DNA of 64,000 nucleotides from an uncultured Acidocella sp. (GTDB lineage: Bacteria; Pseudomonadota; Alphaproteobacteria; Acetobacterales; Acetobacteraceae): contig NZ_CAMIIE010000005.1 of assembly GCF_946222605.1 (NCBI RefSeq), positions 1-64,000 of the forward strand, written 5' to 3'. Shown in pieces: positions 42,270 to 51,497 of this stretch; within the stretch, counting starts at the first letter, position 1; every line of letters starts with the position of its first letter. A model generated the notes under the pieces. The model was given only the letters and a program-made list of their open reading frames with translations, did no database searches and was not told where the DNA came from. The position numbers were made by a program, and so were the translations under genes.

Positions 42270-43802
42270 TCAGCCGCGCTTGCGCCGGCGCAGCAGCCCG
42301 AGGAAGGCCGCCAAGTCGAATGCCTTCAGCGCCAGACCCGGGCCGAAATAGAACAATGCCCCCACCAGCACCAGCAACAGGAAATATGGCAGGCTGGCAA
42401 CACTCTGCGGCAGCAGGCGCTGCACCCCCCACAGGGCGGCGGCCATCACCACGCCCGCGAGCAGAATGCGCGGAATCCGCCGGCGGGAAAGCGCATCGAA
42501 GCTGAAATGCCCGCGCTGGCGCAGCAGCCAGAATAGCAGCAGCGCGTTGCAGGCGGAAGAAAGCGAGGTCGCCAGCGCCGGCCCCACCGCCTTCAGCGGA
42601 TGCATGAACAGCAGATTCAGCCCGAGATTCAGCAGCACCGCGAAAATGCCGATTTTCAGCGGCGTCACCGTATCGCCGCGCGCGTAAAAGCCGGGGGTGA
42701 AAATCTTGATCAGCGCGAAGACCGGCAGGCCGAGCGCGAAGGCGGCCAGAGAGCGCCCGGCCAGAACCGCGTCATGCACCGAGAAGGCGCCGCGCACGAA
42801 GGCGACATCCATCACCGCCTTCGCCGCCACCGAAAGCCCGATCGCCGCCGGCAAGGTCAGCATCAGCACGGATTCGAAGGCGCGGTTGAGCGCGGTATTC
42901 GCCTCCCCTTCCTCGCCCAGCGCGATATTGCGCGTCACCGCCGGCAGCAGAGCGGTGCCGGCGGCGGTGGCGATGACGCCCAGCGGCAGCTGGTTCACCC
43001 GGTCCGCGTAATAGAGGATGGAGACCGAGCCCGCCGGCAGCAGCGTGCCGATGATGATGTCGATGGAAACGTTCAGCTGCGTCACCCCCGCCCCCACCAA
43101 AGCCGGGGCCATGCGCCGGAACATCTGGCGGATATGCGGGGAGAAACGTAGCTTCGGCCGGGTGAAGCGCATCCCCGCCCGGCGGATGGCCCACAGCACC
43201 AGCACCAGCTGCGCGATGCCCGACACCGTCACACCCCAGGCCAGCGCGTAGCCGGGATTGCGCGTGTAGGGGGCGAGCCAGAGCATCGCCGCGATCATGA
43301 ACAGGTTGAACAGCACCGGGGCGGCGGCGGCGGCGGCGAAGCGGCTCATCGCGTTCAGCACGCCGGAGAACAGGGCGGTGAGGCAGATAAAGAACAGATA
43401 GGGGAACATCACCCGCGACATCCCCACCGCCAGATCGAACCGTCCGCCATGCCCGGCAAAGCCAGGTGCCAGCACATAGAGCAGCCAGGGCATGAAAATT
43501 TCACCGATGATGGTGATGCCGCCGAGCCAGAAGGCCATCACCGCCGTCGCTTCCTCGGCGAAGTCGGTGGCGGCACGCAGCCCCTGTTTGTGCAGGATGG
43601 TGGAGATGGCGGGCACGAAGGCGGCGTTGAAGGCGCCCTCGCCGAACAGCCGGCGGAAGAGGTTGGGCAATCGAAGTGCCACGAAAAACGCATCCGCCAC
43701 CGGGCCGGTGCCGAGCACGGCGGCGATGAGGATGTCGCGGACAAAGCCGAGCACGCGGCTCGCCATCGTCCAGGCTCCGACGGTGAAAGCGCCGCGTATC
43801 AT
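42270..43802 (-). CDS. murJ: Lipid II flippase MurJ
   Basis: A 510-residue MOP-superfamily protein with about 14 helices, starting MIRGAFTVGAWTMASRVLGFVRDI. GEGAFNAAFVPAIS and the Arg-rich loops in the central cavity fit MurJ. It moves lipid II across the inner membrane for peptidoglycan synthesis. Starts 13 bases before the end of the CHAP lipoprotein gene on the same strand. Confidence 0.94.
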   Translation of the reverse strand: MIRGAFTVGAWTMASRVLGFVRDILIAAVLGTGPVADAFFVALRLPNLFRRLFGEGAFNAAFVPAISTILHKQGLRAATDFAEEATAVMAFWLGGITIIGEIFMPWLLYVLAPGFAGHGGRFDLAVGMSRVMFPYLFFICLTALFSGVLNAMSRFAAAAAAPVLFNLFMIAAMLWLAPYTRNPGYALAWGVTVSGIAQLVLVLWAIRRAGMRFTRPKLRFSPHIRQMFRRMAPALVGAGVTQLNVSIDIIIGTLLPAGSVSILYYADRVNQLPLGVIATAAGTALLPAVTRNIALGEEGEANTALNRAFESVLMLTLPAAIGLSVAAKAVMDVAFVRGAFSVHDAVLAGRSLAAFALGLPVFALIKIFTPGFYARGDTVTPLKIGIFAVLLNLGLNLLFMHPLKAVGPALATSLSSACNALLLFWLLRQRGHFSFDALSRRRIPRILLAGVVMAAALWGVQRLLPQSVASLPYFLLLVLVGALFYFGPGLALKAFDLAAFLGLLRRRKRG

Positions 43803-43815
43803 GGCCGCCTCTTAG

Positions 43816-44301
43816 CTAGTTCGGCAGGATGAAGCCATAGGCCGGATAGCGGGTGATGCCCAGCGCATGCGCCGGCTCGTACCAGACCCGCACCTGGGTC
43901 CAGTTATTTTCCGGCGAGACATCCACCACCGGCTGGTCATGCTCGATGCGCCCCGGCAGCCAGTTGGACTGGGTCACGAGAATTTCACGGCGCGATTCCA
44001 GCCCGGTGACCACCGCCAGATGGCCGACATCCATGGCGCCATGAGGTTTGAGCACCAGCACCGCGCCCAGGCGCGGTTCATGCGCGCGCGGATAGCGCCC
44101 TTGCGCCTCGCCCCACCATTCATAGGCGTCGCCGCTGAGCTGAATGCCAGAGACATCGCGGGCATAAGGCACACAGGAGAGATGCGTGGCGGTGCCAAAA
44201 TGCGAGGCGGATTCCAGCCTTGGCCCGCCCGCGCAGGCCGCCAGCGCCAAAGCGAGGCCAAGTGCGGCGAGGCGCGAAACGGGACGCAGGCGGGAACGCA
44301 T
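43816..44301 (-). CDS. CHAP-domain lipoprotein (putative amidase/endopeptidase)
   Basis: A 161-residue protein. The ATG at 44301 begins a lipoprotein signal ending LALAACAGG. The CHAP core shows Cys in SCVPYARDVSG, His in VGHLAVV and a later Asn/Asp region (SNWLPGRI). Such enzymes cut peptidoglycan peptides. Upstream of murJ on the same strand, so a cell-wall role fits. Confidence 0.85.
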   Translation of the reverse strand: MRSRLRPVSRLAALGLALALAACAGGPRLESASHFGTATHLSCVPYARDVSGIQLSGDAYEWWGEAQGRYPRAHEPRLGAVLVLKPHGAMDVGHLAVVTGLESRREILVTQSNWLPGRIEHDQPVVDVSPENNWTQVRVWYEPAHALGITRYPAYGFILPN

Positions 44302-44385
44302 CTTCACGCTGGGTAATCTGCCGGATCCCGCCCCCGCGCCGCAACCCCGCTTGAAACCCGGATGCGCTGCGTCTAGCCTCCGCCC

Positions 44386-44847
44386 ATGGCTTCGCTTTCC
44401 CTGCACACCCCGGTGGGTGACCTGACCTTGTTTGAGGAGGATGGCGCCATCGTCGCCCTTGAATGGGGCTGGGGCAGTCTGCAGGAGCCCTCACCCCTGC
44501 TGGTCCGCGCCAAGGCGGCTTTGGATGCGTATTTCGACGGCGAGGCGCCGCTGCCGGCGGATCTGCCGCTCAACCCGATGGGCAGCGCCTATCGCCAGCG
44601 GGTCTGGGCGGCGCTGCGGGCGATTCCGCATGGGCAGACCCGCTCTTATACCGAAATCGCCCAGGCGGCGGGCGGCTCGGCGCGTTCCGTCGGCGGGGCG
44701 AACGCCGCCAACCCGATCCCCATTCTCATTCCCTGCCACCGCGTGCTCGCAAGCGCCGGCCTTGGCGGCTATTCCGGTGGCGAGGGGCTGGAGACCAAGC
44801 GCCTGCTGCTGGCACTCGAAACCCGCACCAAGGCGCTGTCCGCATGA
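44386..44847 (+). CDS. ogt: Methylated-DNA--[protein]-cysteine S-methyltransferase
   Basis: A 153-residue repair protein. The acceptor cysteine is in ILIPCHRVL, preceded by the helix-turn-helix region RSYTEIAQAAGGSARSVGGANAANP. It removes O6-alkyl groups from guanine. Its end overlaps the quinone reductase start (ATGA). Confidence 0.94.
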   Translation: MASLSLHTPVGDLTLFEEDGAIVALEWGWGSLQEPSPLLVRAKAALDAYFDGEAPLPADLPLNPMGSAYRQRVWAALRAIPHGQTRSYTEIAQAAGGSARSVGGANAANPIPILIPCHRVLASAGLGGYSGGEGLETKRLLLALETRTKALSA

Positions 44848-45815
44848 GCAAGGCCATCCGCATCCATGCCCATGGCGGGCCTGAGGTTCTGAAATGGGAG
44901 CAGGTGCCCACCCCGCAGCCCGGCCCGAACGAGGTGCTGGTGAAGCATGAGGCGGTCGGGCTGAATTTCATCGACGTGTATTTCCGCACCGGCCTCTACA
45001 AGGCGGCGCTGCCGACCACGCTGGGCATGGAAGGCGCCGGCGTGGTGCGGGCGGTGGGGGAGAAGGTAAAGGGCTTCGCCCCCGGCGAGCGCGTGGCCTA
45101 TGCCGGCGGGGCGCTGGGCGCCTATGCCACGGAACGCGTGATCAATGCCGAGAAGCTGGTGAAGCTGCCGGATCATATCGATTCAAAGACCGCCGCGGCG
45201 ATGATGCTGCAGGGTCTCACCGCCTATTTCCTCCTGCACCGCACCTACAAGCTGCAGCCGGGCCAGACCATTCTGGTCCACGCCGCCGCCGGCGGGGTGG
45301 GGCTGATTTTGTGCCAATGGGCGAAGGCGCTGGGGGCGGAGGTGATCGGTGTGGTCTCCTCCGAAGCCAAGGCCGAGATCGCCCGCGCCCATGGCGCCAC
45401 CCACACCATTATCGGCTATGCCAACCTGCCCGCCGAGGTGAAGGCGATCACCGGCGGGGCGATGGTGCCTGTGGTGTATGACAGTGTCGGCAAGGACAGC
45501 TTCAATGCCAGCCTGGATTGCCTGGCCCCGTTGGGGCTGATGGCCTGTTTCGGCAACGCCTCCGGCCCGGTGCCGCCGGTGGAGCTTTCCACTCTGGCGG
45601 CCAAGGGCAGCCTGTTCCTCACCCGGCCGAGCTTTGCCAGCTATATGTCGGCGCAGGCGGATATTCTCACCGGCGCCGCGGCTCTGTTCGATGTGGTCGG
45701 CTCCGGCGCGGTGAAGATCAGCGTCAACCAGACCTTCCCGCTGGAGCAGGCCGCCGCCGCCCATACCGCGCTGGAAGCCCGCCAGACCACCGGCAGCACC
45801 GTGCTGATCCCCTGA
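44844..45815 (+). CDS. qor: NADPH:quinone oxidoreductase (zeta-crystallin type)
   Basis: A 323-residue medium-chain dehydrogenase without the structural zinc. GMEGAGVVRAVG and the nucleotide-binding HAAAGGVGLILCQWAK are present. It likely reduces quinones or other electrophiles with NADPH. Coupled by a 4-base overlap to ogt. Confidence 0.92.
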   Translation: MSKAIRIHAHGGPEVLKWEQVPTPQPGPNEVLVKHEAVGLNFIDVYFRTGLYKAALPTTLGMEGAGVVRAVGEKVKGFAPGERVAYAGGALGAYATERVINAEKLVKLPDHIDSKTAAAMMLQGLTAYFLLHRTYKLQPGQTILVHAAAGGVGLILCQWAKALGAEVIGVVSSEAKAEIARAHGATHTIIGYANLPAEVKAITGGAMVPVVYDSVGKDSFNASLDCLAPLGLMACFGNASGPVPPVELSTLAAKGSLFLTRPSFASYMSAQADILTGAAALFDVVGSGAVKISVNQTFPLEQAAAAHTALEARQTTGSTVLIP

Positions 45816-45835
45816 GGCAAAGAGCGTCCCCGTCT

Positions 45836-46441
45836 GTGCTCTGGGGTGCGGCGGCGGGGGGCGTCGCGGCTTTGGCGGTCATCTGCATATTCACATTGGA
45901 CCAAAGCGTGGCTCAGTTCTGGGCGCAGCATAAAGCGGCCCGGCCGCTGTTCCAGGCGATGGCGGCCCCCTCCCTGCTCAGCCTGCCGATGGCCGGGCTG
46001 GTGCTGCTGGCGGCATTATGGCGGCGGCTGCGCGGCCAGGCAGGCCCTTCGCGGCTCTGGCTGGCGATGGCGCTGGCCACCCTGGCCGCCACCGCCGCCA
46101 AGGATGAGCTGAAATGGATGTTCGGCCGCGCCTGGCCCGGCACTTTCCTGAAATTCGGCGATGCCGGCTTTCATCCCTTCGCGCAAAGCGTCTGGTATGG
46201 CGCCTTCCCCTCCGGCCACACCTCTTATGCCGCCGCCCCTCTGGCGGTGCTGTGGGCGCTGCGGCCAGGATGGCGGCCGCTCTACGCCGCACTCCTGCTG
46301 GCGGTGATGGCCGGGCTGGTCTGTGCCGATTATCATTTCGTCTCGGACGTGCTGGCCGGGCTGCTCACCGGGGCGTTCTGCGCCTGGGGCGCCTTGGTGC
46401 TGACAGCGCCGCGCCAGGGCCCGGCGCCCCGCCATGAATAA
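45836..46441 (+). CDS. PAP2-family membrane phosphatase
   Basis: About 201 residues with five or six helices. The phosphatase signature is KDELKWMFGRAWP, then FPSGHTSYAA, then YHFVSDVLAG. The usual SR pair before the last His is not conserved. The GTG at 45836 is the best start I can find; no strong ribosome site is seen. Possible substrates are undecaprenyl pyrophosphate or lipid phosphates. Overlaps the next gene by 8 bases. Confidence 0.85.
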   Translation: MLWGAAAGGVAALAVICIFTLDQSVAQFWAQHKAARPLFQAMAAPSLLSLPMAGLVLLAALWRRLRGQAGPSRLWLAMALATLAATAAKDELKWMFGRAWPGTFLKFGDAGFHPFAQSVWYGAFPSGHTSYAAAPLAVLWALRPGWRPLYAALLLAVMAGLVCADYHFVSDVLAGLLTGAFCAWGALVLTAPRQGPAPRHE

Positions 46442-47675
46442 GCGCGCCGGCTTCTGGCCGATCTTCATCACCCAGGCGCTGGGCGCGCTGAACGATAATC
46501 TGTTCAAGACCGCTCTGGTCGTGCTCGCCCTCTATAAGCTGCCGGCCGGGATGGCGGGCGCGCTCTCCGCCCTCTCCGGCGGGGTGTTTCTGCTGCCTTA
46601 CATCCTCGTCTCCGCCCCGGCCGGGCAACTGGCCGATGCGCATGACAAGGCGCGGCTGATGCTGCTCACCAAATATTGGGAGCTGGGGCTGATGCTCCTG
46701 GCGCTGGCCGGGTTTCTCACCGGCAGCTTCGCGCTGCTGTTGGCCGTGCTGCTTGGGCTGGGGCTGCAGGCTTCGTTCTTCTCGCCGCTGAAATACGGCA
46801 TCCTGCCCGAGCGCTTCACCGGCGATGCGCTGGTGCGGGCGAATGGCGGCATCGAGGCCGGAACCTTTGCCGGCATCGTGCTCGGCACGCTGGGCGGCGG
46901 CGCCTTGATCACCGCGCCGCACGGCGTCTGGCTCGCCCCTGGCGTGGCGATCGCGCTGGCGCTGGCCGGCATTGCCAGCGCGCGCGCCATCCCGCGCGGG
47001 CGTGCCAGCGCGCCGGGGCTGCGCACCGAGTGGCGGCTCTGGCGCGCCGGCTCGGCCCTGCTGCGCGAGGCCGCGCGCATCCGCCCGGTCTGGTTTGCCT
47101 GCTGGGGCATTTCCTGGTTCTGGGCGCTGGGGGCGAGCGTGCTGGCGGCCTTCCCGGTGCTGGCCCGCACCCGGCTGCTGGCCGATGCGCATGTGGTGAC
47201 GCTGCTGCTGGGCGTTTTCGCCATCGGGGTGGGGGTGGGCGCACTGCTGGCGGCGCGCTTCGTGCACACAACGCGGCCGCTGCGGCTGGTGCTGCCGGCG
47301 GGGCTGGGGTTGAGCCTGTTCATCGCGGATTTCGCCAATAGCAGCTTCCATATCGTCGCACCGGACATTGCCGCCCTGCTGGGGCAGTTGGCCGGCTGGC
47401 ATCTGCTGGCGGATCTGGCCGCCCTTTCCCTCTGTGGCGGGCTATTTTCCGTGCCCTTCTACGTGCTGCTGCAAACCGCCAGCCCAGCGGCGGCGCGGGC
47501 ACGGATGGTCAGCGCCAATAATATGCTGAACGCGGCGGCAACGTTGCTGGCGGGCGGGGCGGAGGCGCTGGCTTATGCGAAGGGGGTGGGGTCGGGGACG
47601 ATCTTGCTCGTGACCGCTATTCTCAACCTGCTGGTCATGGTCTGGATTTGGCGGAAAAACGCAGGAACTTTTTGA
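46434..47675 (+). CDS. LplT-like MFS transporter (lysophospholipid importer type)
   Basis: A 413-residue protein with about 12 helices. The start FITQALGALNDNLFKTAL and the loop FFSPLKYGILPE are characteristic of LplT and of the transporter half of Aas. LplT flips lysophospholipids inward for re-acylation. No acyltransferase (aas) is adjacent. The last codons and stop lie inside a 13-base-stem hairpin. Confidence 0.88.
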   Translation: MNKRAGFWPIFITQALGALNDNLFKTALVVLALYKLPAGMAGALSALSGGVFLLPYILVSAPAGQLADAHDKARLMLLTKYWELGLMLLALAGFLTGSFALLLAVLLGLGLQASFFSPLKYGILPERFTGDALVRANGGIEAGTFAGIVLGTLGGGALITAPHGVWLAPGVAIALALAGIASARAIPRGRASAPGLRTEWRLWRAGSALLREAARIRPVWFACWGISWFWALGASVLAAFPVLARTRLLADAHVVTLLLGVFAIGVGVGALLAARFVHTTRPLRLVLPAGLGLSLFIADFANSSFHIVAPDIAALLGQLAGWHLLADLAALSLCGGLFSVPFYVLLQTASPAAARARMVSANNMLNAAATLLAGGAEALAYAKGVGSGTILLVTAILNLLVMVWIWRKNAGTF

Positions 47676-47708
47676 AAAAAGTTCCTGCACCTCAAAAACT
47701 TTTGAAAC
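47661..47708 (+). repeat. A/T-core hairpin element (copy C)
   Basis: GCAGGAACTTTTT (47661-47673) pairs perfectly with AAAAAGTTCCTGC (47676-47688), followed by CCTCAAAAACTTTTGAA. The 5' arm encodes the end and stop codon of the transporter gene. Same design as copies at 25992 and 53413. Confidence 0.7.
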
Positions 47709-47710
47709 TT

Positions 47711-47814
47711 TAGAGCAATATGTGTTTAGGTTGACGCGCCAGCGTTAAAATAAACACATGAAATTGCTCGCTAAAACAAAATTTAGAGCATCAAGCTAAA
47801 AGCTTGATGCTCTA
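47711..47814 (+). repeat. MITE-like palindromic element R1 (104 bases)
   Basis: Begins TAGAGCA and ends TGCTCTA. The first 60 bases fold into a long hairpin (GAGCAAT...TTGACGC, loop GCCA, GCGTTAA...ATTGCTC). The rest is a second hairpin, AGAGCATCAAGC with GCTTGATGCTCT. It differs from R2 (53255-53358) at three positions. The stop codon of scoB lies in its right end. Confidence 0.85.
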
Positions 47815-48456
47815 GGCTAACGCAACGGCGAAGTTCGCTTCGGTTTTGCTCTTGATCTCTTCGACCGTGACATCCGGCGCATGCTCGACCAGCACTAGGC
47901 CGGGCGTCTCGCCCTTCTTCACCTCGAACACGCCGAGATCGGTGATGATCTTGGACACCACCCCCTTGCCGGTCAAAGGCAGAGAACATTCCTTGAGAAT
48001 CTTCGCCTCGCCCTTGGCGGTGTGCTCCATCAGCACCACCACGCGCGGCACGCCGGCGACGAGATCCATCGCCCCGCCCATGCCCTTCACCATCTTGCCC
48101 GGCACCATCCAGTTGGCGAGGTCGCCAGTCTCCGCCACCTGCAAGGCGCCGAGAATCGAAATATCGATGTGCCCGCCACGGATCATGCCGAAGCTCTGGG
48201 CGGAATCGAAAAAGCTGGTGGTCGGCAGCGCGGTCACTGTCTGCTTGCCGGCATTGATCAGGTCCGCATCCTCCTCACCCTCATAAGGGAACGGCCCCAT
48301 GCCCAGCATGCCGTTCTCGGATTGCAGCTGGATGGTCATGCCCTCGGGAATATGGTTGGCGACCAGTGTGGGAATCCCAATGCCGAGATTCACATAGAAC
48401 CCGTCTTCAAGTTCGGCGGCGGCCTTCGCGGCCATTTCGTCGCGGCTCCAGGGCAT
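47812..48456 (-). CDS. scoB: 3-oxoacid (succinyl-CoA:acetoacetate) CoA-transferase subunit B
   Basis: A 214-residue subunit. GFYVNLGIGIPTLV and SENGMLGMGPFPYEGEEDADLINAGKQ include the catalytic-glutamate region ENG. With ScoA it moves CoA between succinyl-CoA and acetoacetate, feeding polyhydroxybutyrate breakdown products into the thiolase. Its TAG stop is supplied by the end of repeat element R1. Three bases separate it from scoA. Confidence 0.94.
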   Translation of the reverse strand: MPWSRDEMAAKAAAELEDGFYVNLGIGIPTLVANHIPEGMTIQLQSENGMLGMGPFPYEGEEDADLINAGKQTVTALPTTSFFDSAQSFGMIRGGHIDISILGALQVAETGDLANWMVPGKMVKGMGGAMDLVAGVPRVVVLMEHTAKGEAKILKECSLPLTGKGVVSKIITDLGVFEVKKGETPGLVLVEHAPDVTVEEIKSKTEANFAVALA

Positions 48457-48459
48457 GGA

Positions 48460-49170
48460 TCAACCCTCCTTCTTGCGCACGGTGCGCTGTTCGATACGTT
48501 TCTCGATGGTCGCGGGCTTGACGATCTTCTTCACGAAAATGCCCGGGGTGATGATGTGATCCGGGTCGATCTGCCCCGGCTCGACGATCTCCTCCACCTC
48601 AGCCACGGTGAATTTCGACGCCGTGGCCATGATCGGATTGAAATTGCGCGCCGTCTTGCGATAGACGAGATTGCCCTCGCTATCCGCCTTCCAGGCGTGC
48701 ACGATGGAGAGATCCGCGAACAGCCCGGTCTCCATCACATAATGGCGGCCGTTGAACTCGCGTGTTTCCTTGCCCTCGGCGATCTGCGTGCCATAGCCGG
48801 TGGCGGTGAAGAAGGCCGGAATGCCCGCGCCGCCGGCACGGATGCGCTCCGCCAGCGTGCCTTGCGGATTGAACTCGATCTCCAGCTCGCCGGCGAGGAA
48901 CTGCTTGGCGAAGGTGGCGTTCTCACCCACGTAAGAGGAGATCATCTTCCTGATCTGCCGCGTCTCCAGCAGAATGCCGAGCCCCGCGCCATCGATGCCG
49001 GCATTGTTGGAAATCACGGTCAGATCCTTTACCCCCGACTCCCGGATCGCCTCGATCAGGCTCTGCGGTATCCCGCATAGGCCGAACCCGCCGGACATGA
49101 TCGTCATGCCATCGAACAATTTGCCCTTCAGGGCCTCCACGGCATTGGGAGAGATTTTGCTGACCGCCAT
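48460..49170 (-). CDS. scoA: 3-oxoacid (succinyl-CoA:acetoacetate) CoA-transferase subunit A
   Basis: A 236-residue subunit: GKLFDGMTIMSGGFGLCGIP at the N terminus, ISNNAGIDGAGLGILL and FFTATGYGTQIAEGKE later. The ATG at 49170 matches homologues; an upstream in-frame start adds 15 unrelated residues. Forms a pair with scoB and lies downstream of the thiolase terminator, so it probably has its own promoter. Confidence 0.94.
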   Translation of the reverse strand: MAVSKISPNAVEALKGKLFDGMTIMSGGFGLCGIPQSLIEAIRESGVKDLTVISNNAGIDGAGLGILLETRQIRKMISSYVGENATFAKQFLAGELEIEFNPQGTLAERIRAGGAGIPAFFTATGYGTQIAEGKETREFNGRHYVMETGLFADLSIVHAWKADSEGNLVYRKTARNFNPIMATASKFTVAEVEEIVEPGQIDPDHIITPGIFVKKIVKPATIEKRIEQRTVRKKEG

Positions 49171-49223
49171 GTTTCCTCGCTTCGCTTGCGTGCCACGCAA
49201 AAGGTAAGGTGGCACAGGACATT

Positions 49224-49252
49224 AAAAAACCCCAGGCCTTCGCCTGGGGTTT
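49224..49252 (-). terminator. Rho-independent terminator of the thiolase gene
   Basis: CCCCAGGC (49230-49237) pairs with GCCTGGGG (49242-49249), loop CTTC, followed on the minus strand by a run of six T. Confidence 0.88.
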
Positions 49253-49268
49253 GATATTTTCGAAGAGC

Positions 49269-50441
49269 CTAGCGCTCCACGCACATGGCGACACCCATGC
49301 CGCCGCCAATGCACAGCGTCGCCAGACCCTTCTTGGCGTCGCGGCGCTTCATCTCATGCAGCAGCGTGGTGAGAATGCGCGCGCCGGACGCGCCGATCGG
49401 ATGGCCGATGGCAATCGCCCCGCCATTCACATTCACTTTCGCCGGGTCCAGACCCAGCTCCTTATTCACCGCCGCCGCCTGCGCCGCGAAGGCCTCGTTG
49501 GCTTCGATCAGATCGAGATCGCCGACCTTCCAGCCGGCGCGCTCCAGCGCTTTCTTGGAAGAGGGGATCGGCCCGGAGCCCATCAGCGCGGGGTCGACGC
49601 CGGCGGTGGCGAAGCTGGCGATGCGCGCCAGCGGGGTGAGGCCACGCGCCGCGGCGTCCTTGGCACTCATCACCACCAGGGCGGCGGCGCCGTCATTGAT
49701 GCCGGAGGCATTGCCGGCGGTGACCGTACCATCCTTGGTGAAGGCGGGGCGCAGCTTGGCCATGGTCTCGGCGGAGGCATCGTGACGGATATATTCGTCA
49801 TTCTCGACCACGACCTCGCCCTTGCGCGAGGTCAGCGTCACCGGGGCGATCTCGTCCTTGAACTTGCCGGCCTTCTGCGCCGCGGCGGCCTTCTGCTGCG
49901 AGCCCAACGCCAGCGCATCCTGCTCGTCGCGGGTGATCTGCCAATGCTTGGCGACGTTCTCGGCGGTGATGCCCATGTGATAGCCGTTGAAGGCGTCCCA
50001 GAGCCCGTCCTTGATCATGGTGTCGATGAAGCTCATATCGCCCATCTTCTGCCCGGCGCGCAGATAGGCGGCATGGGTGGAGAGGCTCATGCTCTCCTGG
50101 CCGCCGGCGATGACGATCTTGCTCTCACCGGAGGCGATCTGCTGGGCGGCCAGCGCGACGGCGCGCAGCCCCGAGCCACAAACCTGGTTGATGCCGAAGG
50201 CGGTCTTGCTGTCCGGAATGCCGGCGGCGCGGGCGGCCTGGCGGGCGGGGTTCTGGCCCTGTGCCGCGGTCAGCACCTGGCCCAGGATCGCCTCATCGAT
50301 ATCTTCAGGCGAGAGACCGGCCTGGGCGATGGCGGCTTTCAGCGCGACGGTGCCCAGCACATGCGCCGGGGTGGTGGCGAAGGCGCCGTTGAAGCTGCCG
50401 ACCGGGGTACGGGCCGCGGAGACGATGACGATATCTTCCAT
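49269..50441 (-). CDS. phaA: Acetyl-CoA acetyltransferase (biosynthetic thiolase)
   Basis: A 390-residue thiolase. The acyl-accepting cysteine is in NQVCGSGLRAV, the C-terminal active site in GGAIAIGHPIGASGAR and CIGGGMGVA. It condenses two acetyl-CoA to acetoacetyl-CoA for polyhydroxybutyrate, or cleaves it in degradation. ATG at 50441, AGGA upstream. Same strand and 38 bases downstream of the PhaC-like gene. No phaB reductase is adjacent. Confidence 0.94.
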   Translation of the reverse strand: MEDIVIVSAARTPVGSFNGAFATTPAHVLGTVALKAAIAQAGLSPEDIDEAILGQVLTAAQGQNPARQAARAAGIPDSKTAFGINQVCGSGLRAVALAAQQIASGESKIVIAGGQESMSLSTHAAYLRAGQKMGDMSFIDTMIKDGLWDAFNGYHMGITAENVAKHWQITRDEQDALALGSQQKAAAAQKAGKFKDEIAPVTLTSRKGEVVVENDEYIRHDASAETMAKLRPAFTKDGTVTAGNASGINDGAAALVVMSAKDAAARGLTPLARIASFATAGVDPALMGSGPIPSSKKALERAGWKVGDLDLIEANEAFAAQAAAVNKELGLDPAKVNVNGGAIAIGHPIGASGARILTTLLHEMKRRDAKKGLATLCIGGGMGVAMCVER

Positions 50442-50479
50442 GTCCTGGTTTCCTTTTGTCTCACTCGTAGTCGTTGCAC

Positions 50480-51466
50480 TCACGATAGACCGAGCACCCA
50501 ATCCGCGAAAGGCCGCCAAAGTGACGTTTGCGCATGGGTGCCCGCGACCATGCCGATATGCCCGGCCTGCGGCTCGATGACCGTGACATGGCGCAAAAGC
50601 GCCGCCAAAGCCCGGGCTGAGCCGGCCGGCACCAGCCGGTCGCGCGCCGGGATGGCGCAGAAGGCGGGCATCTCCAGCCGGGCCGGGTCCACCGCCAGCC
50701 CGGCCACGCGCCATTGCCCGCGCGCCGTACTATTGGCGCCGTACCAGCCGGAGAGCGCCTCGCGCGCCACCGGGGCGGCCAGCGGCACGCCATCGGCCAG
50801 CCAATCCTCCATCGCCACGAAGCGCCGTGCGCGCGCGCTGGCTTTGTCCTGCCCGGCGAAATCCCGGTATTTCTCGCCGACCCCGAACGGATCGACCATG
50901 GCGAACATCGTGTTCAGCGCGTCGATCGGCAAGGTGCCGGAAAACTGCATCGTCGCTTCCATGAACGGCACCATCTCGGCGACACGCCGCGCCGTATCCG
51001 CATCCTCGGCGTGGAAATCCCAGGGTGTGGCGAGCAGCGCCAGCGCCTTCACCCTGGCCGGGGCGCGCAAGGCGGCCGCCAGCGCCAGCAGCCCGCCCAT
51101 GCAATAGCCGGCCAGCACCACCGGGCCCTCCAGCGCCGCCAGCGCCCGCTCCAGCCGGCCGGCGATATAATCGGTGAGGGAAAAGCGCCGCTCCACCTCG
51201 CCGGGCCAGCCCCAATCCAGCAGATAAGGGTGCAGCCTTTGCCCGCTCAACCAGCGCAGCATCGAGGCGCTTTCCATCAGATCGAGAATATAGGCGCGGT
51301 TGATCAGGCTGGGGACGAACAGCACCTTGGTGCCATCGCCGCCATAATCCAGCACCCGGCTCTCGCCTTCTTCCCAGATCGCGGGCGGATCGCGCATCTC
51401 GCGCACATAGCCATCGCGGCGATAGGCGGCGATGCCGGCGATCAGCGCCTTGTCCTGGCGCAGCAT
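50480..51466 (-). CDS. phaC: Short class III-like polyhydroxyalkanoate synthase (PhaC)
   Basis: An alpha/beta hydrolase-fold synthase. The PHA-synthase box has Cys in place of the lipase Ser: AGYCMGG. Asp in IPARDRLVP and His in PQAGHIG complete the triad. VPSLINRAYILDL and YLLDWGWPGEVERRFSLTDYI fit class III PhaC, which is about 355 residues and needs PhaE. Open frame runs up to an ATG at 51661, but that part overlaps the PhaE-like gene in another frame and looks non-coding. I choose the ATG at 51466 (328 residues); a TTG at 51478 is an alternative. Confidence 0.85.
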   Translation of the reverse strand: MLRQDKALIAGIAAYRRDGYVREMRDPPAIWEEGESRVLDYGGDGTKVLFVPSLINRAYILDLMESASMLRWLSGQRLHPYLLDWGWPGEVERRFSLTDYIAGRLERALAALEGPVVLAGYCMGGLLALAAALRAPARVKALALLATPWDFHAEDADTARRVAEMVPFMEATMQFSGTLPIDALNTMFAMVDPFGVGEKYRDFAGQDKASARARRFVAMEDWLADGVPLAAPVAREALSGWYGANSTARGQWRVAGLAVDPARLEMPAFCAIPARDRLVPAGSARALAALLRHVTVIEPQAGHIGMVAGTHAQTSLWRPFADWVLGLS

Positions 51467-51497
51467 CTCCTTGAACAAGGCCTCCGCGGCCTGCGGA

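Noticed and set aside
47711..47814. Ordinary Rho-independent terminator for scoB
   Set aside because: The palindrome could terminate transcription, but its exact 104-base recurrence at 53255-53358 and inverted diverged copy at 53459-53592 show that it is a repeat element.
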